Origin: Heterobilharzia americana
Taxonomy: Eukaryota > Platyhelminthes > Trematoda > Strigeidida > Schistosomatidae
Length of the DNA stretch: 64,000 nt
NCBI GenBank assembly: GCA_944470555.2
Contig: OX104134.1
Span: 48,172,691-48,236,690 of the forward strand
Direction: 5' to 3'
Position 1 is the first letter of the stretch. Each line of letters begins with the position of its first letter. The notes beneath the pieces are model-generated. The model did no database searches and had not been told where the DNA came from. It saw only the letters and a list, made by a program, of their open reading frames with translations. Below are positions 20,224 to 32,400 of the stretch, in pieces. Position numbers and translations under genes: made by a program.

Positions 20224-20851
20224 TGTATAGGATGTATTTTCGCCTGTGTAATCCCGGCGTAGTATATTAGAACAAATAACAAAATAAACAAATATTTTGT
20301 ATTATTCCTCAACGTTTCGATCTTGCTAGGAAGATCCTTTTCATGAGTATGAATCTGACACTAAGTTTTCAGGTTAATATTCAAGTTTTGGTACACAAAG
20401 TGGTGACCTTTACAATCATCCAATTACATAGTGATATGGAGCAAAGACCAATGTAATACAGGTGAGTGAATAAGCAACTCGGTCAGAGAGGTTTTCCGTT
20501 GTGCGAGTAAGGTGGAACAAACAAATAGGGTGGGGAAATTTTTTAGTTCGTCTATGAAAAGTACAATGGGGTTGTGAGACATCAAGGGTGAGAAGGAATA
20601 GATTACTAGTTTGGAAGGATGAATATTTGAAGATGAGACAATATATCTTAAATACATAATAATAATAATAATAATAATAATGATAACCATAAATGTACTT
20701 TTGATAACACTTGAAGTATGAGTGATAACAAAATGGATTATGTTATGTTCATCGAATGTATATGACTCAGAGAGTTGTGTAAAATTGATGAAAATAGTAG
20801 ATCAATAAGGTGTATGTAATAGGACTAGACAATCTACCTTCTCTTCAGATA
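20224..20851 (-). promoter_or_regulatory. PLE inter-unit region / pseudo-LTR, second copy
   Basis: Same as 13889-14516, with the (AAT)n run at 20656-20681. It sits between the truncated upstream PLE tail (20852-21179) and the full PLE start (20223). A 5'-truncated unit in front of a full unit is the usual PLE tandem arrangement. Confidence 0.6.
20313..20347 (-). ncRNA. Hammerhead-like motif, third copy
   Basis: Identical to the copy at 13978-14012. Confidence 0.33.
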
Positions 20852-21179
20852 TTATTTATAACTGCCTGGGCGAGTCATTAATGTTTGCCATATTAGTGGG
20901 ACATCTAACCCATCTTTTCTGTTGACCGAAGAAGGATATGAGCAGATGTGCAAAGCTTCTGCAATGGTCCGCTCTTTGTGAGAGAGAAAACCCTTTTGCA
21001 GAACTTTTGTCTGTTCGAATGATATTTTATGACCTGAATATAGGGCATGAGCTGAGATAGCAGAGCTTTTTTCAAGTTTTTCTAGATCATAGGAATTTTT
21101 TGGTGGTTTTTTGGAACTTCTACCGTGTTCGGCTAGACGTGTTAGTACTTGACGTGATGTCTCTCCAATATATGTGGCA
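20852..21179 (-). pseudogene. Truncated PLE GIY-YIG tail
   Basis: Begins at ATYIGETSRQ and runs to RPGSYK, as in 14517-14844. The N-terminal part of the nuclease is missing. At 21179/21180 the sequence changes to unrelated DNA, so this is either the natural 5' truncation point of an upstream PLE unit or the edge of the duplicated block. Confidence 0.85.
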
Positions 21180-22529
21180 CTTAACACAGCGAATTTTGAA
21201 ACATCACCAAAATTTGTTCCATTTTTCACTAGTATTCTGTCTGATGAAACTTTAGGCTTAACAGGTTTTTACACACACATCACACTTCCTCACAGGTGGA
21301 AAGCGATTTACAGATTATTATCAAATGTGTGGGACTTTACTGCACCAGAAGTCTGATTTACAATCCAAACTTTAAATGCAAGGTTTATCAAACAGAAGGA
21401 TCGTTCACAGTAGCTGACTGGTTTAAGTAACGAAATTCTACCGGTGATTCACAGATTTCAGTCTGATTTATAGCAGGCATTTTTGTGCTATCCGGCCTAA
21501 TAATCGAGCAAGGAAGATTGTATTACATACATCAGAAACAAAATACACCATTTTTCGCTCCCAAAAGCCAGAGGTTCATAACATAATAATAAAGAAAGTA
21601 GTAAGAAATCTTGAGGAATATGAGACGTAGAACTACAGCAGTCATTTGCTCACAGCTTACAATAAATTGAAATACAAGTAGACAATGTTTGACCAGCTGT
21701 TTGCCGGCAATTTCTAAACAGTAGAAAGTTACGGGTTTTACTGTGGTCGATATTTATTCGAGACGATCAGCGAGTGATTACTGAGAGATAACTATACCAA
21801 TGTATTTGAGGCTCAGTTGAACTAGGAAATACAGCAAAAGAGGTTTGAAATGAGATTTTTCAAACAGTATATATCGATCTGGCACTTAACATTAAAGTAT
21901 TTATCCATTTATAAATGTCCGACAATGGTTTTTATTGAGAAGTAGTTGAGTTGTACTCTGTTTCAGTAAAAGTGGTGAGACACTAAAATGCAAGAAAAAG
22001 GGATATTAAGGTGATTTTGGCAAATCGTCTCTCTCAGCTTAATTAGTTCGAGTACACCTATGATGAACGAAACGGTCATCCAGTGTTTAGCTCACCTTGA
22101 AATGGTAAGCGAGCAATACTGATCAGGGTGAGTGGTCAAGAACTACCAATGTCAGTCATTACATGCAGCGTCATGTGTAGAGCTTTTAACAAGAGGCAAG
22201 CCAATGGATAAGGTTCCAAATCGGGGTTGATTCAGGTGAAAAAACTAAAGCATTCTGTTATTGAACAAAATTTCCAACTGCTGCTTCAAGCGTATGGAAA
22301 AATGTGAACTTTCCGGTTGAGGTTCACGAAGCAATCTAAATTGCCGTTTGGAGAATCTAGGTAACATTGCTTCGGATCGATCTCAGCGGTGCAGATGTAG
22401 GCAAATATTGTCATTTTGCACTTCATAATCGTTTTACCCTCATTCGTATCATAAGTCCCCTGATTTCCATTAAATTATCTTGTCTTACTTTAATGTCTTT
22501 CATTTTGCTTACCTTTGTCTTCATCAAAC

Positions 22530-22654
22530 ACTAATGAGAGACTATTTGTAGCTAAAGTGGATGGTCTTGGTTGTATTGTGTTCTCTGAGCTGGGTTGTTT
22601 AATCGACTAAACAACCCAGCTCAGAGAACACAATACAACCAAGACTAATGAGAG
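22530..22654. repeat. Perfect 38-bp hairpin between 11-base direct repeats
   Basis: Arms 22564-22601 and 22608-22645 are exact reverse complements around a six-base loop (atcgac). ACTAATGAGAG occurs at 22530-22540 and again at 22644-22654, which may be a target duplication. The structure would fold into a very stable stem in RNA or single-stranded DNA. Confidence 0.95.
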
Positions 22655-24614
22655 GCCTCATGTGCATATTGACTGAATGACACAGACGGATTGACTGACT
22701 GGAAATCAGTGAACAACCATGAAAAAAATGTGGCTATAAGCTTCATGACCAATTTCAAAAATAACTGACTGCCGAGAAAGTTTCCAGACAAAATCTTTCA
22801 AAAGTGCGAGTAACAGGTTATCAATATCAACGTGATTTTTCGTTCTAAATCCTTTGATTTTACATTTGGAAGAGTACTAGCAACGTTTAATACAGAACCA
22901 TACAATCTTCAGCGTCAATTTAAATAAACCAAGTAAATCTTGAAAAAACAAAGCAAAGGAGGTGGAAGACGGCCAACCACAAAAACAGATCAAGCATCAA
23001 AACGGACATTTTTATATCGCAAACAAATATAACAGCAACAGTAGAAAACAAATTTTTCTGGCCCGGTGAGAAATCCACTCCCCAATACAAAGCAATATTA
23101 TGGATATCAGGTGAATTTTATCCTAGCAAATTCATTGTAATCCACCTATCATTACTCAAGACGTTCACTGAACGTCCCCTTCATCTAGACTTTCGTAAAA
23201 CCCATGTGGGTGTGATGACAGCTTAGCTAAATTCAGCACCGAAATCAAAAACCAAGCACATCACAAGAATTCACTCCTAATGCATAAAGTTCCAATGCCA
23301 TTTCAGCACTCACGATATGTCTTTTAATCTCTAACGTGAATGAATATTTGCTGCCGTGTCTAAGTGAATACCAAATCAGTCAAACAAAGTCAGGATAAAT
23401 TATTTTCATTGCATTCTGAAATGAAAAAAAAACGTTTGACAGGGTTTTACATTTACCTAATTTCATTTCTAATTTCTCGGCTTCCTAAATGCTATAAATA
23501 CCCAGCAAAGGATTTAGGGGTTTTTCAGTTTCCTTTCAGTGTTCAACTCCGCACTAGCCTTTCTCACATTTTCAAGGTCTCATAGATCACGCGCATTAAG
23601 TTCAGGTGTATAGTTTCCATCGGTTCCGAGCAGTGTCAGTTTGTTGCAAAGACACCATAACGTCACTGAACGGAACAGATGGAAATTGCATGATCTTCCA
23701 TATGGCGTTGAAAGTGTGAGAAACGCTAGTTCAACCCACAACCCTCCAGTTCTTTTAGTGTGATCAGAGAGATGGGTAAAATCAGCCTGAAGTTGAACTG
23801 TACAGGATACCGAGTGTACATTTTCTTATGCGTAGTCTTGTGATTACTGGTTGTGCAGTTGTGTTTGCCCAGTAGTCAATGTCATTTTTCACTGTGATTT
23901 TGATTACTCTTCATTGTGTCTTCCCTCTTCAGTTAGTAAATGTTGTTTGGAAATTTCGCTGAAACTAGCTTAGGCATACAGACACTTCGAGTTGCACGTT
24001 ACGTCGTCATTCTTTAAGGAATGATCGATGAATATGGTTTCAACGGGTTCTTTAAACCCCCAGTGGTCTTGCGAATATTTATATTTTGATCATAAGTCAT
24101 TTTAGCTGGTGGTTGAGTCAGCTAAAAGAATATATCACAACCAGTCGAACTCATCACGGTGACCACATTTTGGAACTGTGAAGTGAATAACACCAATTTG
24201 CTCAGATACCCAGTGCTAACCAAAGCCAATGAGATGACCTAATCTTGTGGCTGCCACAAGAATGGTTCTACCATTACCAATCACTGTTTAGGATATCAGC
24301 AGATTATTTCTCTCATAATTACATACTTTATTGCCAACCGTACATTGTATCGAATGAAAATGTATATACCTGAATCAGCAGTAAAGCATACTACTAAAAA
24401 TCCTGTTCGTACGTTGCTGTCCGTTGAGAGGATCTGTAACTCAGAAGCGCTCCAGGGACTAGTTTGATTACTGAGTAAGTTACATGAAGATGTTTCGGAA
24501 AACTAGTAACTTTAATGATTGTACTGGTGTAATATAACATCGCAGCCAGCTTCAAACATAATGATGAAGCTTAGGATATTGTAAGATGTCAGTTTGCGAA
24601 TGATTTACAAATTT

Positions 24615-24869
24615 CACGGTCCACGTTGACATTTATCACAGCTGAGTAGTTTTTTGACCGCCCTACCGCGGTTTCAACAAGGTTTCCGCTGGAAACCAAT
24701 TAGCCAACACTAACTAACTACTCAAGTCGTCCAGCAGTGTCTAGTTCATGACACTTGTGTCAGAGGTCCCACCTTGCGATCTCAGTTAGTTGATTAGTTT
24801 CCAGCGGAAACCTTGTTGACACCATAGTTTAGCGGTTGAAAAACTACTCAGCTGACAACGTGGACCGTG
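24615..24869. repeat. Foldback repeat, arms about 100 bases
   Basis: cacggtccacgttg (24615-24628) pairs with caacgtggaccgtg (24856-24869). Inside, gctgagtagtttt and caacaaggtttccgctggaa pair with their complements near 24840 and 24800. The arms have diverged. The loop is about 70 bases. Its form suggests a small non-autonomous foldback or MITE-like element. Confidence 0.8.
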
Positions 24870-26092
24870 CAATTTGCGAATACTTGGCAAATTGATCATC
24901 CTATTTTAGATATACCGGTTCATGCAAGAAAGCTAGTCAGGTTCAAGTGATGTGAACTAATTTGGCTCTATGAGCTGAAATTTTGCGAAAGCACTGCAAA
25001 TGAGCTCTGCCCTAGACGAGCTAATAAACGTCATCGTTCAAAGTGAGTAATACCTAAACATTAGAGGTGTTTCGTTGTCGGCATCTTCAGTGTTGTGAAG
25101 ACCTGGTGTAAATTGCTAAGTAAAGAAGGTAGATCATTCGATAGAGTTGTGAAAGTATATCGAAATAAGTGTTCAGGATATGTGTTACGTTGCAGAGTCG
25201 CCATTTATGTCAGTACATTACACTAGCTGGTGTAAAACGAGAAACAAAAATGCGACACATCAATCTCGAACAAGTATTCGTACAAAGCTATAGTATAGCT
25301 ACTTTGATCACGCTACCTTGCAGTCTCAAACATGACAGACTAAGTAGGTTGCAAACCTGTTGTGATCAACTGCTTTACCAAAATAATGAACCTCTATGGC
25401 ATCACTGCTTTGTGTCGAGATCGAGTCAGGCACAATTGCATACAATACGGTTTTAAACATCTTCATGCCTTTATCATAACTCCATGGAGTTGTTGTTCTC
25501 TATTCAAAGTAGCTCAGATCATCTTCAGTGTTTAGAAACTAACTATATTTATTTTTTGTCTCAGTGAATCCATGCTTTACGAATGCATGTATCTTCACTA
25601 GAGTTGTATCGCGTCAGCTATGTAAGAGGTTAGGAAAGAACAAATTTCACTCAAATGATAACATGATGTGAATAGAGAACAAAGGAACAATCATCACGTT
25701 AGCAAACATAAGATATAAACCAACCATAGTTTCCGTCTGTATATTTCAGGACCGAAATTTGACGTGGTAGAACTGAACAAGTAGAACACTAACTAATTTA
25801 TCAGGGAAAAATATTTGAAAAATCCCAATCCGGCGAGAAAATGAGTTTCTGACATTTCGCGAAATCGTGGAAGCAGCTTCTTCAGCGAATAAAACCTGTA
25901 CAAACCACCGTATGGTTGAACAGTAAATGGGAACAAATCATATCCTTATTCATTAACTTAGGTAGTATGGTACAGTACAATTTCATTATAGTTCTTATCA
26001 ATGTGTATCACAGTGAAACAGTGTTATCATTTAAATAGCAGTACTGTATGATTCAAATAAAAAAAGAGCTATTAAAATGGAATTATAATTGA

Positions 26093-26665
26093 AGAAAGCA
26101 TTTTGAAAACTTGCTGCTGAGCTGACAATTGGAATGTGGGAAAATCCTAGAATTCCTGATAGGCATAGCAAGACGCAAACCCTTTACGATCAAAACCGTG
26201 ATACCTAAAAGCAGATTTACTTGTTCACATACAGATGGTCATTAGTGATTTATTATCTAGCTCTGCCTTTCACTCGGCAAAATCACTACTTACACGTTAG
26301 TTCGTATGTTGGCAAATAGGAGTATTGTACTAAGGTGCAAGGACATTTACAGATTATATGCATTACTTTGAGTATCTCCTTTTTGTTCGATATTACCCAA
26401 CAAAATCTCCTATGCACCAATGTTTCAATAATCTTCAAATATGCCGATCGTTTCAATGCACACATCAGTTCATGTGATGTCATCTAACAGGCCCGATATT
26501 GCGAACAAGAATGTACGGAAATACTAACCCTCTTAGGGCCAATCCCAGTTTTTAATAAATAAAAAGAATGTATGTAGTTTTTTTATGATAACGATTGGGT
26601 GCAAAGAAATAAACCTCTTCTTTTCAACGAAAACACATTCTCACTTAGCTCTGTTGATATTGTAC
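26093..26665. repeat. Inverted 570-base repeat, left copy
   Basis: Reverse complement of 35413-35983 with few differences, including two extra T in a homopolymer near 26550. It contains a 65-codon minus frame (26286-26483, MTSHELMCALKRS) that is kept in the other copy with one residue changed (Ile to Thr). No family recognised. Confidence 0.9.
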
Positions 26666-27404
26666 GGTCTCCCATCTTCGGCAAAAAGCTTTGGACCTTC
26701 GTTCTTTTTCAGGCTGAAAGTATTCAAATTTTAAAGTGAATGAACATGTGTATTTAAAAGATTTTGCATCAAAATAAAAAGAGTGATCTATTCTCCGCAC
26801 TCCAAATATTCTACCTCAATTAGGATTCTCAGCCTCTGAAAATGTCTTTCTGAGGAAAAGATAGTAACCAAAAATAAATTATCACAAGACATTATCGATT
26901 CAACTTGTAGGGATAAATATAAGCATTCAAATAACTGCTGTTACAACCAGCATTGATGTGACTAGTCAAGCTATAAGTTAGTTGAACTATAACGTGAGAT
27001 AGCAACTAGTGGGGTGCTCACAATTCAGTAACTACTAGATTTTTATTGTACCTGTGAATCACGTTCAATGAAAGCCTCGTATTCAGCGTTTTTAAAATAC
27101 TCTCTGCAGCTGTTGCACGCCACTCACCATGAGCAGTTATTAATTTACTCATTTTACAAGTGCCTTTGTTGCGTCGACTCATAAGTGATAGGCTTATGCT
27201 TCGTTAATTCTAGGTAGTTACCGAAAATAGACCAATTACAAAAACGATGCACTACGTAACGTAATATTAAATCTGCGGTGATCAGATAACTAGGAGTTGA
27301 ATGGTATGTATCGAAGTAAAGTAGTAGAATGATCACAAATACCTAATTTTGGGGATATAAACCTCGTAATAATAATAATAGCAGCAATAATAATAGATAA
27401 TTTC
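26666..27404. other. AT-rich DNA without recognised gene
   Basis: Nothing recognised. A short imperfect (AAT)n tract lies at about 27367-27395, just before the PLE remnant. Confidence 0.4.
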
Positions 27405-27995
27405 AAATAATTCATAAAGAGAAGGTAGAACATAACTTCATTTCACATTATTCCACATGATTTGTTAGTGTTTGAATGGTTCCAGTGTTAATTCCCTTAA
27501 TCGTCATAATCACTTCAAAGAATATTGGTTTTATTTTAACAACTTGTCTATCGCTATTACACAATACTTTATTGACCTACCATTCTCATCACTTTTACGC
27601 TCCTTCTGAATTATATACACTGCATGAACCATTATATATATTACATAATCCATTTTATTATCCACACTTCAGCTGTAATCATAAGTACCTTTATCGTCAT
27701 TATTACTGATTGTTTGATAATCAAAAATTCATCCTTCCAAAATAGTAATTTATTGTTTCTCGTTTTTGATGACTCACAACTCCGTTGTACTTTCATAGTC
27801 GAACTAAATTTCCCCACCCCATTTTTCTTCCACCTTATTCGCACAACGGGAAAAAGTTTCTCTAACCGATTTGTTGATTCACTCACCCATATTATACTGT
27901 CTTTTTTCATATTACGATGTAGTTTTACAGTCGTAAACGTCACCTTCTGTACCAAAAATTGAATATCAACATGAAAACTTAATGTAAGGTTCATA

Positions 27996-28030
27996 CTCTT
28001 GAAAAGGATCTTCCTAGCAAAATCAAAACG
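27996..28030 (+). ncRNA. Hammerhead-like motif, diverged copy
   Basis: Reads ctcttga, then gatcttcctagcaaaatc and aaaacg. Both the core and one side of the stem (AAGATC to AAAATC) have changed, so it is surely inactive. Confidence 0.3.
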
Positions 28031-28097
28031 TTGAGGAATAGTGAGAAAATATTTGAATTTTGAGGGAGTTGTGGGGATTTGGAAATATTTCAAGTTG

Positions 28098-28172
28098 TTA
28101 TTCATCGTAGACTGACATCAGTGCCCCAGGTTTCCTTGTTCCTCCAACTGACGTCAGTCTACGACGAATAAC
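28098..28172. repeat. Imperfect 25-bp inverted repeat inside PLE remnant
   Basis: ttattcatcgtagactgaca and its complement near 28146-28172 pair at about 23 of 25 positions around a loop of roughly 20 bases. The segment is absent from the intact PLE leaders. Confidence 0.75.
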
Positions 28173-28338
28173 AACGAGAAAACATTTGTTCATTTTATTT
28201 CTTCTTATTCACTAGGCTGAGATTGCACAAGTAAAATATACCTCATACGATGAATAATAATAATTGGAATAATTATGGTCACTATTATTATTATCATTAT
28301 TATTACTATTATTATTGTATTCATTCCTGAATTTACAG

Positions 28339-28511
28339 CTGCATGCCCATTTTGCAAATTTGATGAAAATCTTTGGGATGTTGTTAACCATCTCCAATTC
28401 ATTCCGGGTAGTGGCAGTCCCCAGATGGAAATAAAGAAAATTTTACATCACATACAAATAATGCACGCTAAATTATATGCTGAATCTTTGAGTCCATGTG
28501 TTCACTCATAG
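28339..28511 (+). CDS. Candidate terminal exon with CPFC zinc-ligand-like motif
   Basis: An acceptor (ctgaatttacag, AG at 28337-28338) leads into an open frame reading ACPFCKFDENLWDVVNHLQ and continuing to CVHS and TAG at 28509. The Cys-x2-Cys plus later His residues could bind zinc, and the C-terminal part is helical. Another hydrophilic frame (MCSLIDKKVSDRHSSG and on) overlaps its end and runs to about 28600, so a frameshift or further exon is possible. Family not recognised. It lies on the strand opposite DNAAF11. Confidence 0.35.
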
Positions 28512-29410
28512 ACAAAAAGGTTTCTGACAGACATTCAAGTGGAAATCGTGTTGATGAAGATGTAAAAGCATCACCCAAAGACGAAAGAGAAAAAGTTTAA
28601 TTAGTTCATCTCTGAAGAAGTGAATTTGGATTAATTCCTCAAGGGTTATCATTCCAAAGACCATGAACACAAATGGAAGTGCCACACCAGAGTCTTTGTA
28701 CTACTAAAGCCAAATACATACCCAGAGTCATCGAAGTACCTAGATATACAATATAGACAATACTAAAATCCCATCCAAAAATATTCCATTTTTGTTTGGA
28801 TGTGCCAAATTAATCTCATATCCACAACAGTAATGGAATCAGATCAAAAAAAGCAATCGGCCTGTCACATTCGGTACTACGAGTTGTTGTTGCCTTAGAT
28901 CAGAATGGCTTGGTAATCTTCCCACGTGGTAGATAAAACAGCCACTATCATTATTCTCAGCAGGAGTAGACACTTGACTAGACATGATATCTTGTCAATC
29001 TATTCGACTTCTTGTACATATCAAAGATGATATTTTCTATTCTAACCATTCGCACACTTTGTTCAACCAACAATACAGTGCGAAGCATCTTTTTTATTTG
29101 CCACGAAAATTAAAACGTAATCATGGAACTCAGTTTTACTTTTCAATTTCCCATGGAGAAGAATAGAAATTCATTTCAACTACTTCCACTCAATGTACCT
29201 GTAAATAAATCTATCTAGAAAGGACATTTAAAATATAGCGGAAAATCAGTGTTTACAGATGTATACGCCTCATAAGAAGCTAAAAACGTGATTCTTTCAA
29301 CAACTGTCGACCAATTAACTGCTATATACACAATTGCACCAAGTCAATGAATTCAAGCTCACAACAAAATAACAACGAGATTTTCGGATGAAATCTTGTG
29401 TGTACCATAC
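28512..29410. other. DNA without recognised gene, downstream of the last DNAAF11 exon found
   Basis: The next DNAAF11 exons, expected to encode the CS domain, should lie in this direction but were not recognised. Confidence 0.4.
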
Positions 29411-32400
29411 CTTGAATCTTTCTTCGACTCCTTTAGGGTTGCTTGCATTCTCATACGTTCATGCATTTCAATACGCGATTCAGGTGTGTATGGGACCTTT
29501 TCATGCCAAAAATCTTCTCCATCTTGATCTGTTAAACTACGAAAATACAAATGAAACCACTCAGCAGAACAAAGAACTGATTAACACAGAACCCTTAACT
29601 ATGAAATATCAATAAATTAAAGAATCCGTCGATAAAATATTCATCGATCATTCCCCTAGCAGGGTATGCAACAGCCAGACATAGCAGTTGTGAAATCTTT
29701 ACAATGAATAACATGTGTATACAGGGTTAGGTCAATTTACTTTATTCTTAAACATCACGGAGCCTCAATTTCTTTATCGTGAAAAGTTGTGACAATTCTT
29801 AACTGACCAGTTTTGGCAACTCTATGTGGAGAAGCCAATGAGACTAAAGAAAGCTGAATGTTAGATTTATATGAGTTTAATAAAATGGAAGCTCAATTTC
29901 ACACAATCGCTTTGAATAATTAAACTTGAGGAAGCTATATTTCTGAGATTCTCGCGCTGGTGAACGACACAGTGGGGACTGTAAATAATTTAATTTGTTT
30001 TTTTGTATGCAAAGAGCAAATATTAGCGTTTACTAAGCTTTCAAATCAATGCACCTGTATTTCATCAAAGCCTGTCATATCTAGTAACCACAACACGATG
30101 TTAACTATTAGTAGTTAACCACCAGAATTCTGCCTGTTTATACATGCATCGGATGGACTACTCAACTCGCTGTTCTGTTTAAAGTAATTAGCCTAACTGA
30201 AATCTGAAAATTTTGATAAACTGTATCCAAAATATTTATATCGTAAGCTTATTTTCAAACTCTTCTATGCCGCCCGAATAAAAACTTACAGGCTTAAATA
30301 ACACTGTTTTATACAGTCATAGAAAAGACTCACTTCCAAAGACACTTATTGACTATTCTCTTTCAGTCGGTAGTTATAAAGGCAGTATTTATGTAGTGAG
30401 AGAATTGCCGAACTCATGTTTAGAGCTGGCAGTTTGAAATACGCAATTGCCGAGGTTCAGATGCCAAGTATAACTACCATTTTCTGTTTCCAGTTTTGAT
30501 ATGTTACATTCTATCACCTTTTACATTACTGAAAATGTCAATCAGGTTTTCTTGTTCAATACAAATTCAGGGCATAGAATCTGTAATATAAACAATTAAC
30601 GAGCCATCTGATGACTTAAGTAGTTTATTACTTAACGTGCTACAGGATTTATAACCGGTTGTCAGTCATTCATCGATATCCACTAGTCCACTAGAAGACT
30701 TCCTCTGAAATGTAAGATACCGTTATCTCATTATATGTATTGGGGCCTTGAGTCATTCTCCACCCTTGAATTCTAAAACAAATGAAGTCCAACTAAAAAA
30801 TAAGGAAATAAATAAGCACATTTCACCTAGACTGAAACCATGGGTTGGCATATGTATCAATCAGTGAGTTAAAAAATAATAAGATAAATGAAAGACACTG
30901 TCAAGGTGGTGATTTGCCACATCGGAATCCCATGACAATATCTTATTGTGAATATGTTTGACTGACTTGGTGTTCGGTTCGACACGACAACAAAGGTAAG
31001 GTACAATCATTCACACGGGAGAGATTACAAGAAATACCATGAGTGTTGAAATAGCAATGCAGCTTTTCACAGGAGAAGGTGATTCCTATGATTACACTAC
31101 TGAGCACATCGGTGGCTTTGGTTTTTGACTAATGTGCAATATTCAGCTAAACAATGATCACGCATACAGGTGTTTCACGTAGACTTCGATGGAGGTAAGG
31201 GAAGTGAACGACTTGTGTAATAGGCGGATTATAATGAATTTGATCGAATAAAATTCACCTGATGCTCACCATACTGTTATGTTCCACTTTTCAATAAAAT
31301 AGTCATCACAATACAGAATTTGGGTACAACTTCGTGTCCTTTACAACTTCCTTAAAACTGCATCAGTTATCAGCTAATAATACTGAATATAGTGTCATCT
31401 GAGCTAAAAAAAATCCCTGTGGTTTCTGAAAGGTTGGCACACCCGTGAAATGATTAGTCAGTCAGCTATATGCAGATCAGTGAATATTATGCAATACAAA
31501 AATACTCCTTAATTTATTAATGCATAATAATAGATTCTGGTTTCAATTCATGTTTCACCAATGACATTTTCTGATGTTACGTTCAGTCTTTCGTTGACTA
31601 ACTAGATCTTTTGTGCTTATATCTCTCTGCCGATCACAAGGAAGTATGACGTCAAAGACAGTTGTCAAGTTGTACCCACGAAAAACATTGAGTTTGTAAT
31701 TGTTGCTTCTGTTTCATCGTACAGTGCATATTTGATTTATTGGAATAAGCCATGTGACGTCAGAGTGTCCTGATGAAAACTAGAAATGAAGACCAGATCG
31801 TTTGGTTCTTCGTAGCCTATACATAGTTGTAACAATCATGATACTACTGTTTTCACCATTCAGTAATCATAATTGTGAACAGATGAGTTCAAGCTGTCCA
31901 TAGGCAAACTTATTCGAGGATAGTCATCAAACCATACGGTTAGAAAACTCTTACTTAGGCAGTACATAATAAAACTCACACCAGCAGAAGAAACATTATT
32001 GTGAATATTGAGCGTATACTTAAAGACATCATAGTTCTCAGTTAGTCAGTTAATATAAACACGGGACTTATCATTGCCGCGTAATGCTCCGAGTTGCCAC
32101 ATCCCAACCTGTCACATCAAGACTAACTATATAGAAATGGGGAATATCAATTTGATTAAACCTCGCAGAAAGTCATCAAACGGTATAGAGAGGAGCTAAA
32201 ACAATAATTTAGTGCCATATGAGGTTTAGGTTGAGAATAGCATGTGGATGTATTTGCACCTCTGAGATCGATTCTGAACCATATCACCTTGGATCTCCGA
32301 GCACCAATTTCGCTTGTCATACATCTTTTGCTTCATTTGCATCACTTACTGTTATCTGTCATCAGAAACTGCTTTATTCATTTTGGTTTCCATTTCGCCT

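Larger units (their letters stand above)
16606..21179. repeat. Direct repeat copy 2 (offset 6,335 bases)
   Basis: Starts at the RTE-internal sequence cacatgattt and ends at tatgtggca inside the PLE GIY-YIG domain. Copy 1 is 10271-14844. The left junction here is native RTE sequence, so the rearranged junction is the one at 10271. Confidence 0.92.
21180..26092. other. Single-copy AT-rich DNA, possible intron or intergenic
   Basis: No confident gene. A weak exon-like stretch follows a good acceptor (ttcctcacag, ending 21296) and reads GKRFTDYYQMCGTLLHQK on the plus strand before a stop at about 21376. The 95-codon frame at 25169-25456 has no homology that I recognise. The region holds the hairpin at 22564-22645 and the foldback at 24615-24869. 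Confidence 0.45.
27405..28262 (+). mobile_element. Diverged PLE terminal-repeat remnant
   Basis: Its order matches the PLE inter-unit region: an aaagagaaggtaga block like the PLE 3' end, a stretch from about 27720 (ccttccaaaatagtaattt) like 7840-8160, then the leader down to the sequence before the ORF start (8160-8240 equivalent). No RT coding sequence remains, so it resembles a solo pseudo-LTR. It carries an extra segment with an inverted repeat at 28098-28172. Confidence 0.8.

Noticed and set aside
10271..21179. CRISPR-like or satellite array
   Set aside because: Repeat units are kilobase-sized retroelement composites, only 1.7 copies, with no spacers.
23434..23475. About 40 bases similar to 35295-35337
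   Set aside because: Too short and AT-rich to define a repeat family.
25169..25456. 95-codon plus frame
   Set aside because: No homology, no domain and no splice context; expected by chance.
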